Positions 1 to 5,457 of a stretch of 6,304 bases of DNA are shown piece by piece. Position 1 is the stretch's first letter; every line of letters starts with the position of its first letter. The stretch covers positions 1-6,304 of the forward strand of contig CAMOGO010000075.1 of NCBI GenBank assembly GCA_946614075.1. The letters are read 5' to 3'. The notes beneath the pieces were generated by a model. The model searched no databases. It saw only the letters and a list, made by a program, of their open reading frames with translations, and was not told the DNA's origin. The position numbers and the translations under genes are program-made. Source of the DNA: an uncultured Lachnospiraceae bacterium. GTDB lineage: Bacteria; Bacillota_A; Clostridia; Lachnospirales; Lachnospiraceae.

Positions 1-1
1 G

Positions 2-379
2 GAGGTCTACGAGCCGCAGGTGGAAGAGCATGAGGAGATCATGTACAGCACCTTAAATACGATCCACCAGGGTATGCGGATGGTCGTTTCGGAAGGCTCT
101 GTCAAGTCGATTTTTGACGGCTGTCCGGTATCCGTCGCCGGTAAGACCGGTACCGCCGAGGAGTCCTCCAAAAGAGGCCCTCACGCCTTGTTTATCGGCT
201 TTGCTCCCTATGAGAGCCCTGAGGTAGCTCTTGCGGTCACCGTGCCCTTTGGCTATTCCTCGAGCCATGCGGCTGAGATTGCCCGTGAAGTCCTCGACTA
301 TTACTATGGCGCGATCTCCCTGGAGCAGATCCTGGCGCAGGGTGCATCCGATACCTCCGGCATCACCATCAACGACTAA
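2..379 (+). CDS. mrdA: Penicillin-binding protein 2 (class B transpeptidase), C-terminal end only
   Basis: This is the last 125 residues of a D,D-transpeptidase. The reading frame is open from base 2 and the start lies outside the window. The third active-site motif of penicillin-binding proteins is present as AGKTGTAEE, with KTG encoded at 143-151. It is followed by the usual HALFIGFAPY segment and the strand PEVALAVTV, both typical of the class B PBP fold. The SxxK serine and the SxN motif must lie upstream. Class B PBPs cross-link peptidoglycan on the outer face of the membrane. The PBP2 type works with RodA in side-wall synthesis, and rodA lies about 350 bases downstream. The mrdA (PBP2) call rather than ftsI depends mainly on this rodA partnership and on the clostridial pbp2-min-rodA order. 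An FtsI/SpoVD-type PBP is less likely. A 50-base gap without a terminator leads to the next gene, suggesting co-transcription. Confidence 0.88.
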   Translation, partial: EVYEPQVEEHEEIMYSTLNTIHQGMRMVVSEGSVKSIFDGCPVSVAGKTGTAEESSKRGPHALFIGFAPYESPEVALAVTVPFGYSSSHAAEIAREVLDYYYGAISLEQILAQGASDTSGITIND

Positions 380-429
380 TTCCGGAAAGCGGAGTGGGGA
401 CGAACAGGCAGAAAAGAGGTAAGGAATTC

Positions 430-675
430 ATGTCGCAGACTGTTTATATCAAGGCTGTCCCTGACTGTCTCATATTCCATCTCGATCCGGACGTTCCTTT
501 CGACTGGATCGTGAAGGACCTTTCCCGGCAGATCCAGGAGGCTGACCGATTTTTCCATAATCTGCATACGGCAGTGCGCTTCCTCGGGCGGGATCTGAAG
601 CCCGAGGAGGAGCTTACGCTGCTGCATGCCATCACGGATCATTCCACGATCCACGTGATCTGTGTGCTTTCATGA
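430..675 (+). CDS. minC: MinC N-terminal domain only (division-site inhibitor, C-terminal domain absent)
   Basis: This gene encodes 81 residues that resemble the N-terminal domain of clostridial MinC. There is a short first strand (TVYIKAVPDCLIFHLD), a helix-rich centre (PFDWIVKDLSRQIQEADRFF), the strand AVRFLGRDL and a final strand IHVICVL. In full MinC (about 210-230 residues) this domain acts on FtsZ. The C-terminal beta-helix dimerises and binds MinD. Here translation stops at TGA 673-675, exactly at the domain border, and the next 51 bases do not encode the missing half. The expected minD and minE genes are also absent before rodA. The ATG at 430 is chosen because AGGTAAGGA sits 4 bases upstream; an in-frame GTG at 394 has no comparable ribosome binding site. 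The frame is intact and the site is good, so the protein may be made, but whether it works without MinD is unknown. The family assignment is from recalled similarity. Confidence 0.72.
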   Translation: MSQTVYIKAVPDCLIFHLDPDVPFDWIVKDLSRQIQEADRFFHNLHTAVRFLGRDLKPEEELTLLHAITDHSTIHVICVLS

Positions 676-710
676 TACGAATGTACATGACGCTAATCTA
701 TATGTAACGT

Positions 711-718
711 AGGAGAGG
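711..718 (+). promoter_or_regulatory. Ribosome binding site that selects the rodA ATG
   Basis: AGGAGAGG lies 8 bases before the ATG at 727 and only 2 bases before an in-frame TTG at 721. The normal spacing is 5-9 bases, so ATG 727 is the better start and the protein has 391 rather than 393 residues. Confidence 0.75.
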
Positions 719-726
719 CATTGCCT

Positions 727-1902
727 ATGTCAGCTATTTTTAATTTCCGGAATTACCATTTCCGCTATCTGAATATCCGACTGCTGATCTATGTCGCCAT
801 TGTCTGCTACATGGGAATCTTGTTCCTGTCAAGCGCCACGGCGGCCGACGCCACGACATCCCGTGTCGACCATCAGCTCATGGGAATCGCTGCCTCCACA
901 GCCGTCCTGGTCGTCGTAGCCCTGGTCGATTATCATTTCCTGTTCAAGATCGCGATCCCGATCTACTGCGCCTGCCTGGGCATGCTGCTGGCTGTACGTC
1001 TCTGGGGAGCCAACTACAACAACGCGGTCCGCTGGATTGAAATCACCTCCTCCATATCCGTACAGCCGTCGGAGTTTTGCAAACCCGGTCTTGTCTTGTT
1101 TTTTGCGGCATATTTTTCGTACTGGTCTGAAAAGGGAAAAATTAATAACGTTTTTACAGTAATTGGGTCTACCTTTTTTCTCGTGTTTCCTGTATACTTA
1201 ATCTACAAACAGCCGGATCTTAGTACGACTATGGTCATGCTTTTCCTCTTCGTGATCATCATCTATACAGCGAAGATCAGCTATAAATGGATCCTGGGTG
1301 TACTGGGAGCAGCAGCTCCTTTTGCGATCTATGCGTACTACATGATTTCCAATCAGGCCGCGCTGATCCTTCAGGGGATCGAACCTGAGGATGGTCTGAT
1401 CAGTAACTATCAGGTGCGACGCATCCTTTCCTGGCTTTATCCGGAAAGGTTTACCGATATTGTCTACCAGTCGGAAAACTCGATCATGGCGATCGGGTCC
1501 GGCGGGCTCAATGGCAAGGGGCTTTTCAACACGACCCTGGAGTCCGTCAAAAACGGTAATTTCCTGGTTGAGCAGGATACGGACTTTATCTTTGCTGTCA
1601 TCGGAGAGGAGACCGGTTTTATCGGCAGCGTAGCGATGGTAGCACTGTTGTTTCTTATTATTGTTGAGTGTGTGTATGTTGGAATCCGTGCCAAGGACCT
1701 TGGCGGAAGGCTGATCTGTATCGGCGTGGCGGGCGTGTTAGCGTTCCAGTCCTTTGTCAATATCGGTGTCGCAACGGGGCTTCTCCCGAACACCGGTATC
1801 CCGCTTCCCTTCATCAGCGCAGGCCTTAGCTCCCTGGTAAGTTCCTTTATTTCGATCGGGCTGGTCATCAATGTCGGTCTCCAGCGCGAGCGCAAACAAT
1901 AA
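727..1902 (+). CDS. rodA: RodA, SEDS-family peptidoglycan glycosyltransferase
   Basis: A polytopic membrane protein of 391 residues with about ten hydrophobic segments, the usual size for RodA/FtsW. SEDS proteins polymerise lipid II into glycan strands and pair with a class B PBP. Visible signatures include VQPSEF (about 112-117), KQPDLSTT (about 161-168), RRILSWLYPE, IGSGGLNGKG and EQDTDFIFAVIGEE. The aspartate in TDFIFA (about residue 286) matches the essential aspartate of characterised RodA proteins. The C-terminal signature reads LPFISAGLSSLVSS, where many RodA/FtsW proteins have SYGGSS, so a Tyr-Gly-Gly stretch is replaced by Ala-Gly-Leu. All other key motifs are intact, so activity is expected. 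Location after a PBP2-type gene favours RodA over FtsW. The 13-base gap to mgsA points to one transcript. Confidence 0.93.
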   Translation: MSAIFNFRNYHFRYLNIRLLIYVAIVCYMGILFLSSATAADATTSRVDHQLMGIAASTAVLVVVALVDYHFLFKIAIPIYCACLGMLLAVRLWGANYNNAVRWIEITSSISVQPSEFCKPGLVLFFAAYFSYWSEKGKINNVFTVIGSTFFLVFPVYLIYKQPDLSTTMVMLFLFVIIIYTAKISYKWILGVLGAAAPFAIYAYYMISNQAALILQGIEPEDGLISNYQVRRILSWLYPERFTDIVYQSENSIMAIGSGGLNGKGLFNTTLESVKNGNFLVEQDTDFIFAVIGEETGFIGSVAMVALLFLIIVECVYVGIRAKDLGGRLICIGVAGVLAFQSFVNIGVATGLLPNTGIPLPFISAGLSSLVSSFISIGLVINVGLQRERKQ

Positions 1903-1915
1903 ATGGAGGTAGTCT

Positions 1916-2311
1916 ATGAATTTAGGCTTAATTGCCCACGATGGCAAGAAAAAGCTCATGCAGAATTTCTGCATTGCTTATCATGGTATTTTAAGCAAGC
2001 ACGAACTGTATGCTACCGGTACCACGGGAAGACTAATCGAGGAAGTTACCAATCTGTCTATCCACAAATTCCTGGCAGGCCCCTTAGGCGGAGAGCAGCA
2101 GCTGGCAGCGCAGATCGAGAACAATCAAATTGATCTCGTCATTTTCCTGCGCGACCCGCTTCACAAAAAGTCGTCGGAGCCTGATATCTTCAAGGTAATC
2201 AATCTTTGCGACGTACACAATATTCCGCTTGCCAGCAATGTTGCGACAGCCGAGCTTCTGATCAAGGCGCTCGACCGCGGCGACATGGAGTGGCGGAATG
2301 CCTATAAATAA
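1916..2311 (+). CDS. mgsA: Methylglyoxal synthase family protein with altered active-site residues
   Basis: A cytosolic protein of 131 residues. Methylglyoxal synthase converts dihydroxyacetone phosphate to methylglyoxal and phosphate, a bypass of lower glycolysis under phosphate limitation. Family motifs are plain: IAHDGKKK (6-13), the phosphate-binding YATGTTGR (32-39), AGPLGGEQQ (54-62), FLRDP (77-81), EPD (88-90) and ASNVATAELL. Compared with the E. coli enzyme as I recall it, Asp20 is kept (Asp9) and Asp101 is kept (Asp90). Asp71 of the GGDQQ motif is Glu60, and His98 is Ser87. Asp71 and His98 belong to the described catalytic set, so activity or specificity may differ, although the fold and phosphate loop look intact. 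It has a strong site, TGGAGGT, 5 bases before the ATG. It sits directly behind rodA and ahead of the carboxypeptidase gene. Confidence 0.9.
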   Translation: MNLGLIAHDGKKKLMQNFCIAYHGILSKHELYATGTTGRLIEEVTNLSIHKFLAGPLGGEQQLAAQIENNQIDLVIFLRDPLHKKSSEPDIFKVINLCDVHNIPLASNVATAELLIKALDRGDMEWRNAYK

Positions 2312-2336
2312 AAGCTGGTCGAAGGTTTTTTAAGAC

Positions 2337-3380
2337 ATGGCAAATTACGAATACAGCCGTCACCGGCGCAGGGAAGAGGCAAGAAGGCGCAGGATCCGTT
2401 TCCTGATCGTACTTGTGGTTCTCCTCTTTATCGCGTCCGGAGCGGTTATCCTTATCAAGCTCAGGCAAGGGGTGACTTCAGAGGGTGCCCTTTTAATGAG
2501 CTTCCGAAATGAAAATGTACAGGTCGAGCCGGACCTGCCGGGAGCGAAGGGTCCTGCACCCTTTGCCTCATCCCTGGCGGTTGTCCCGGATGAAAATGTG
2601 TATTACGATACCAGCATCGCGACAGGCGCCGCCATCATGGTGAATGACACGACCCAGGAGGTTCTTCACAGCGAGGGTGCCTTTATCGAGAAGTCCAATG
2701 CCAGTACGACGAAGCTGATGACCCTGCTTTGTGTGCTGCGGTACGGAAACTTAAGCGATGCCGTCACCGTCACGGCCGACGCCCTGAATCCTTTGATCGG
2801 TACCGGGTCCACCGTCGCCGGGCTCGCCGAGGGCGATACCATCTCGATGGATCAGCTGCTCTACGGGCTCATGCTTCCCTCGGGAAACGATGCGGCGAAT
2901 GTCATCGCCATCCATATGGACGGGAGCATAGCGGCTTTCTCGGACCGTATGAACCAGCTGGCCTGGGAGATCGGCGCGACACATTCTCATTTCCTGACGC
3001 CTCACGGTCTGGATCAGGAGGGGCATTACACGACAGCCTATGATCTCTACCTGATACTGCACGAGCTCCTGAAGGACCCTCGTTTCACCCAGATCACCGG
3101 CACGCCGATTTACACGGCGACCTACACAAACGCAGCGGGACAGGCTGTTTCCCAGACCTGGACCAATACCAATGCCTTTATCAACGGAGGATACTCCGCA
3201 CCGGACGGCGTGACCGTCAACGGAGGCAAAACGGGCACGGATTCGACCGCTATGTACTGTCTGACCTGTACAGCGATCGACCGGAACGGGCAGCAGTATA
3301 TCGGTGTCGTTCTGCAATCGTGGTCGAACGATGCGCGTTACTCAAACATGAAGAATTTATTGGTGAAAATTGTGAATTAA
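2337..3380 (+). CDS. D-alanyl-D-alanine carboxypeptidase (peptidase S11 family), N-terminally anchored
   Basis: A 347-residue serine peptidase that removes the terminal D-alanine from peptidoglycan stem peptides outside the membrane, which limits cross-linking. All three active-site motifs are present: STTK at 123-126 (nucleophile Ser123, Lys126), SGN at 182-184, and KTG at 298-300. The family segment TPHGLDQEGHYTTAYDL lies at 221-237. The N-terminus is strongly basic (RHRRREEARRRR) and is followed by a hydrophobic helix at about 21-40 with no obvious cleavage site, so it is probably a type II membrane anchor. The catalytic domain spans about 92-346. The protein ends shortly after it, lacking the PBP5-type C-terminal beta domain and terminal amphipathic anchor. 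The ribosome site is weak (GAAGG, 11 bases away), so translation may depend on coupling to mgsA 25 bases upstream. It is the last gene of the left block. Confidence 0.9.
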   Translation: MANYEYSRHRRREEARRRRIRFLIVLVVLLFIASGAVILIKLRQGVTSEGALLMSFRNENVQVEPDLPGAKGPAPFASSLAVVPDENVYYDTSIATGAAIMVNDTTQEVLHSEGAFIEKSNASTTKLMTLLCVLRYGNLSDAVTVTADALNPLIGTGSTVAGLAEGDTISMDQLLYGLMLPSGNDAANVIAIHMDGSIAAFSDRMNQLAWEIGATHSHFLTPHGLDQEGHYTTAYDLYLILHELLKDPRFTQITGTPIYTATYTNAAGQAVSQTWTNTNAFINGGYSAPDGVTVNGGKTGTDSTAMYCLTCTAIDRNGQQYIGVVLQSWSNDARYSNMKNLLVKIVN

Positions 3381-3382
3381 CA

Positions 3383-3411
3383 TTGTGTTTCATCGGTAAT
3401 GAAGTTATAAT
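3383..3411 (+). promoter_or_regulatory. Candidate sigma-A promoter for the P-loop protein gene
   Basis: A perfect TATAAT at 3406-3411 lies 17 bases after TTGTGT (3383-3388), which matches three of six bases of the -35 consensus. It begins two bases after the carboxypeptidase stop codon. The predicted start of transcription near 3418 leaves a short leader of about 27 bases with an AAGGAGG site at 3431-3437. This suggests the P-loop gene starts its own transcript, though read-through from the upstream operon is possible because no terminator is seen between them. Confidence 0.65.
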
Positions 3412-3444
3412 ATCACCACTTAAGAAACAAAAGGAGGATTTAAC

Positions 3445-3864
3445 ATGCTTCAGATTATTGCGGGCAGCAAAGGAAAAGGAAAAACCATATACCTGTTGGA
3501 CAAAGCCAATAAGTCGATCAAGGAAACCAAGGGAACGATCGTCTATATCGACAAGAACAACAAGCATATGCATGAGCTGAATGCTCAGATCCGTCTCATT
3601 GATGCCAGTGAATATCCGATCCGTTCTTATAATGCATTCATCGGCTTTGTATGCGGTATCATTTCCCAGGACTACGACCTTGAGGAGCTCTATCTGGACA
3701 GCTTCTTAAAGATTTCCCACCTCGAGGGAATGGACATCACCGAGGCCGTCAACGAGCTGAATGCGATTGCCGAGAAAAACCATGTATCGATTATCATCAG
3801 CGTCTCTATGGATGAGAAGAATCTGCCGGAGGCAGCCAAGAGCCATCTGATCCTGTCTCTGTAA
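3445..3864 (+). CDS. Small P-loop nucleotide-binding protein of unknown function
   Basis: A 139-residue soluble protein with a Walker A motif at its very N-terminus: IIAGSKGKGKT, where G7-S-K-G-K-G-K-T14 fits GxxxxGK[ST]. A second strand, TIVYIDKN (31-38), and a third, HVSIIISVSMDE (113-124), fit a reduced alpha/beta P-loop core. No canonical Walker B aspartate at the end of a hydrophobic strand is obvious, unless Asp36 or Asp123 serves. There is no signal peptide or membrane segment. Similar proteins in clostridia are, as I recall, sometimes labelled twitching motility protein PilT. That label is doubtful: PilT ATPases are about 350 residues and have Asp and His boxes not seen here. An AAGGAGG site 7 bases before the ATG indicates strong translation. 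It has its own promoter candidate and terminator. Its position between envelope genes hints at an envelope or division role, which is inference only. Confidence 0.85.
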   Translation: MLQIIAGSKGKGKTIYLLDKANKSIKETKGTIVYIDKNNKHMHELNAQIRLIDASEYPIRSYNAFIGFVCGIISQDYDLEELYLDSFLKISHLEGMDITEAVNELNAIAEKNHVSIIISVSMDEKNLPEAAKSHLILSL

Positions 3865-3890
3865 TCGTCCGTGATTGATTCTGGTCTTAG

Positions 3891-3916
3891 AAGGGCTGCC
3901 GGCGGGCGGCCCTTTT
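3891..3916 (+). terminator. Rho-independent terminator after the P-loop protein gene
   Basis: A 10-bp stem (AAGGGCTGCC pairing with GGCGGCCCTT, one G-T pair) closes a GGCG loop at 3901-3904. The T-run is short: TTTT, partly inside the stem, then CC. The stem is very GC-rich, but the short run may allow some read-through to the next gene, 35 bases further on, which has no clear promoter of its own. Confidence 0.75.
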
Positions 3917-3937
3917 CCATGTACACTCTGGCACCGG

Positions 3938-3944
3938 AAAGGAG
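3938..3944 (+). promoter_or_regulatory. Ribosome binding site that supports a GTG start
   Basis: AAAGGAG lies 6 bases before GTG 3951. The first in-frame ATG is far inside the protein, beyond the membrane anchor, so GTG is taken as the start of the HlyD-like protein. Confidence 0.8.
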
Positions 3945-3950
3945 CAGGCA

Positions 3951-5336
3951 GTGGCTAAAAAGAAGAAAAATGTCATCCGCTATCGGAAGCCTGTCCACCT
4001 GAATGTAGGCGTGGTCATTTTCCTGGTGGTGGCAGTCTATCTGGGGATTTTCCTCCTGCAGTATATGGCCAGGGAGAAAATCCGTGTTTATGAGGTCGTG
4101 GAGGGCTCTGTAACCAATACCTCCCAGTACACCGGAATCGCTTTGCGGGACGAAAAGGTCACCTACGCACAGGGAGCCGGCTATCTGAATTTCTACAAAC
4201 GAGAAGATGAGAGAGTAAGGGTCGGGGACCTGATCTACACTCTGGACGAAAGCGGTACCGTCAGCGATATCTTAGCGCAGCTGACGGCTTCTTCGGATTC
4301 ATTGACCGATGACAATCTTCTGATGCTGAAAAACCAGCTGGCGAATTTCAGCACGGATTACCAGCCGGTTCATTTCGACGATGTGTATTCCATCAAGGCT
4401 TCCTTAAGCACCTCGCTGCTGGAGTACATGAGCGGCACGGTCCTCGATGAGCTGACGGAGATGCTCGAGAGGAACAATATCGTATTCACCCGGAATTACA
4501 CCGATACCAGCGGGATTGTCGAGTTTTACGTCGATGGGATGGAGGAGCTTAAGACCTCCGACATCGATGAGGTGGATTTCTCCCCGAATGCCTACACCCG
4601 GACATCCTTAAGCTCTGGCAGCCTCGTGGAGAGCGGGGGAGCGGTTTTTAAGACGATCCACTCGGACACCTGGGATATCATCATTCCGATTTCCGATGAG
4701 GACAAGGCCAAATACTCGGAAAACAGCATCATTTCCGTCGCCTTCCCCGGCACGGGACTGACTGCCAACGCGGAGTACGACCTGGTCATCGGCTCGGACG
4801 GAGAGGCCTACGGCCGCCTTCATCTGTACAAATATATGGTCCAGTTTGCCTCGGACCGCTTCATCAATGTCGAGCTGGAGGACCATGGCGAAGCCGGGCT
4901 CAAGATCCCAACCTCCGCTGTGATCAGCAAGCCTTTTTACATCATCCCAAAGTCCTACATGACGACGGGCGGCGACTCCTACGATGACGGCTTCTTCCAG
5001 GAGGTCTACAATGCCGGCACCACCTCGGTGGAGTTCACGCCGACCACGATCTATTATTCCGATGAGGAATACTGCTATGTCGACCCCTCCGCCTTCACAG
5101 AGGGCACGGTCCTGATCGAGCCGGACACGAACAACCGCTATCAGGTGGCGGCGACCCTTTCCATGCAGGGCGTCTACAATATCAATAAGGGCTATGCGGT
5201 TTTCCGTCATATCGAGATCATCGATGAGACAGGAGACTATTACATCGTAAAGAAAAACACCAGCTACGGCATTTCTCTCTATGATCATATAGTTCTGAAC
5301 GCGGCGGCCGTCAAAGAAAACGACATTGTATATTAA
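3951..5336 (+). CDS. HlyD-like membrane-anchored adaptor protein without an adjacent transporter
   Basis: A 461-residue protein with a basic N-terminus (AKKKKNVIRYRKP), one membrane helix at about 18-38 and a large extracytoplasmic part. The architecture resembles membrane fusion proteins of the HlyD/RND-adaptor type. The first half of a lipoyl-like barrel is at about 47-98 (EGSVTNTSQYTGIALRDE, then GDLIYTLDESG). A helical insertion follows at about 103-175, and the second lipoyl half begins near TSGIVEFYVDG (186-196). Beta-rich domains follow, with KIPTSAV at 318-324 and a final GISLYDHIVLN reminiscent of the end of adaptor proteins. Such proteins normally link an inner-membrane exporter to outer components, but no ABC, RND or MFS gene is in the window. 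The helical hairpin is short. The start is GTG. It lies 121 bases before sepF, a position I recall for similar clostridial proteins. The family call is fairly firm; the cellular role is not known. Confidence 0.78.
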   Translation: MAKKKKNVIRYRKPVHLNVGVVIFLVVAVYLGIFLLQYMAREKIRVYEVVEGSVTNTSQYTGIALRDEKVTYAQGAGYLNFYKREDERVRVGDLIYTLDESGTVSDILAQLTASSDSLTDDNLLMLKNQLANFSTDYQPVHFDDVYSIKASLSTSLLEYMSGTVLDELTEMLERNNIVFTRNYTDTSGIVEFYVDGMEELKTSDIDEVDFSPNAYTRTSLSSGSLVESGGAVFKTIHSDTWDIIIPISDEDKAKYSENSIISVAFPGTGLTANAEYDLVIGSDGEAYGRLHLYKYMVQFASDRFINVELEDHGEAGLKIPTSAVISKPFYIIPKSYMTTGGDSYDDGFFQEVYNAGTTSVEFTPTTIYYSDEEYCYVDPSAFTEGTVLIEPDTNNRYQVAATLSMQGVYNINKGYAVFRHIEIIDETGDYYIVKKNTSYGISLYDHIVLNAAAVKENDIVY

Positions 5337-5349
5337 TATTCCTGAAAAA

Positions 5350-5385
5350 GGGCATCAGAACAGGCATAAGAATGGGCATAAGCCA
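5350..5385 (+). repeat. Three head-to-tail 12-bp imperfect repeats upstream of the sepF promoter
   Basis: The units are GGGCATCAGAAC (5350-5361), AGGCATAAGAAT (5362-5373) and GGGCATAAGCCA (5374-5385), with shared core GGCATMAG. They are outside any gene and end 10 bases before the -35 box of the sepF promoter. The placement would suit an activator or repressor site, but no regulator is identified. Confidence 0.6.
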
Positions 5386-5395
5386 AAGAACGAAC

Positions 5396-5424
5396 TTGAC
5401 AAATATAGGAAAACCTTAGATAAT
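5396..5424 (+). promoter_or_regulatory. Strong sigma-A promoter of sepF
   Basis: A perfect -35 box TTGACA (5396-5401) is followed by exactly 17 bases and then GATAAT (5419-5424, five of six bases). Transcription should start near 5431, leaving a leader of about 27 bases with the ribosome site AAAGAGG at 5445-5451. This gives sepF its own promoter, separate from the HlyD-like gene. Confidence 0.85.
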
Positions 5425-5457
5425 AAAGAGTAGGTTTTTTTAAGAAAGAGGCTAAAT

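Noticed and set aside
676..726. Search for relics of minD or minE between minC and rodA
   Set aside because: The 51 bases hold no segment resembling a MinD P-loop or MinE; it reads as leader sequence with the rodA ribosome site.
1153..1198. AT-rich patch in rodA with TTTACA and TATACT boxes, a possible internal promoter
   Set aside because: The boxes are about 34 bases apart, twice the needed spacing, and no better -35 partner for TATACT is present.
2751..3317. Minus-strand open frame of 188 residues opposite the carboxypeptidase gene
   Set aside because: It is fully contained in a gene whose three catalytic motifs are intact, and it shows no recognisable domain.
3445..3864. Annotation of the P-loop protein as PilT twitching ATPase
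   Set aside because: At 139 residues it lacks the N-terminal PAS-like domain, Asp and His boxes and the length of PilT; only the Walker A motif is shared.
4608..5288. Minus-strand open frame of 226 residues opposite the HlyD-like gene
   Set aside because: Composition is typical of an antisense shadow, no family is recognised, and it lies wholly inside a well-supported gene.
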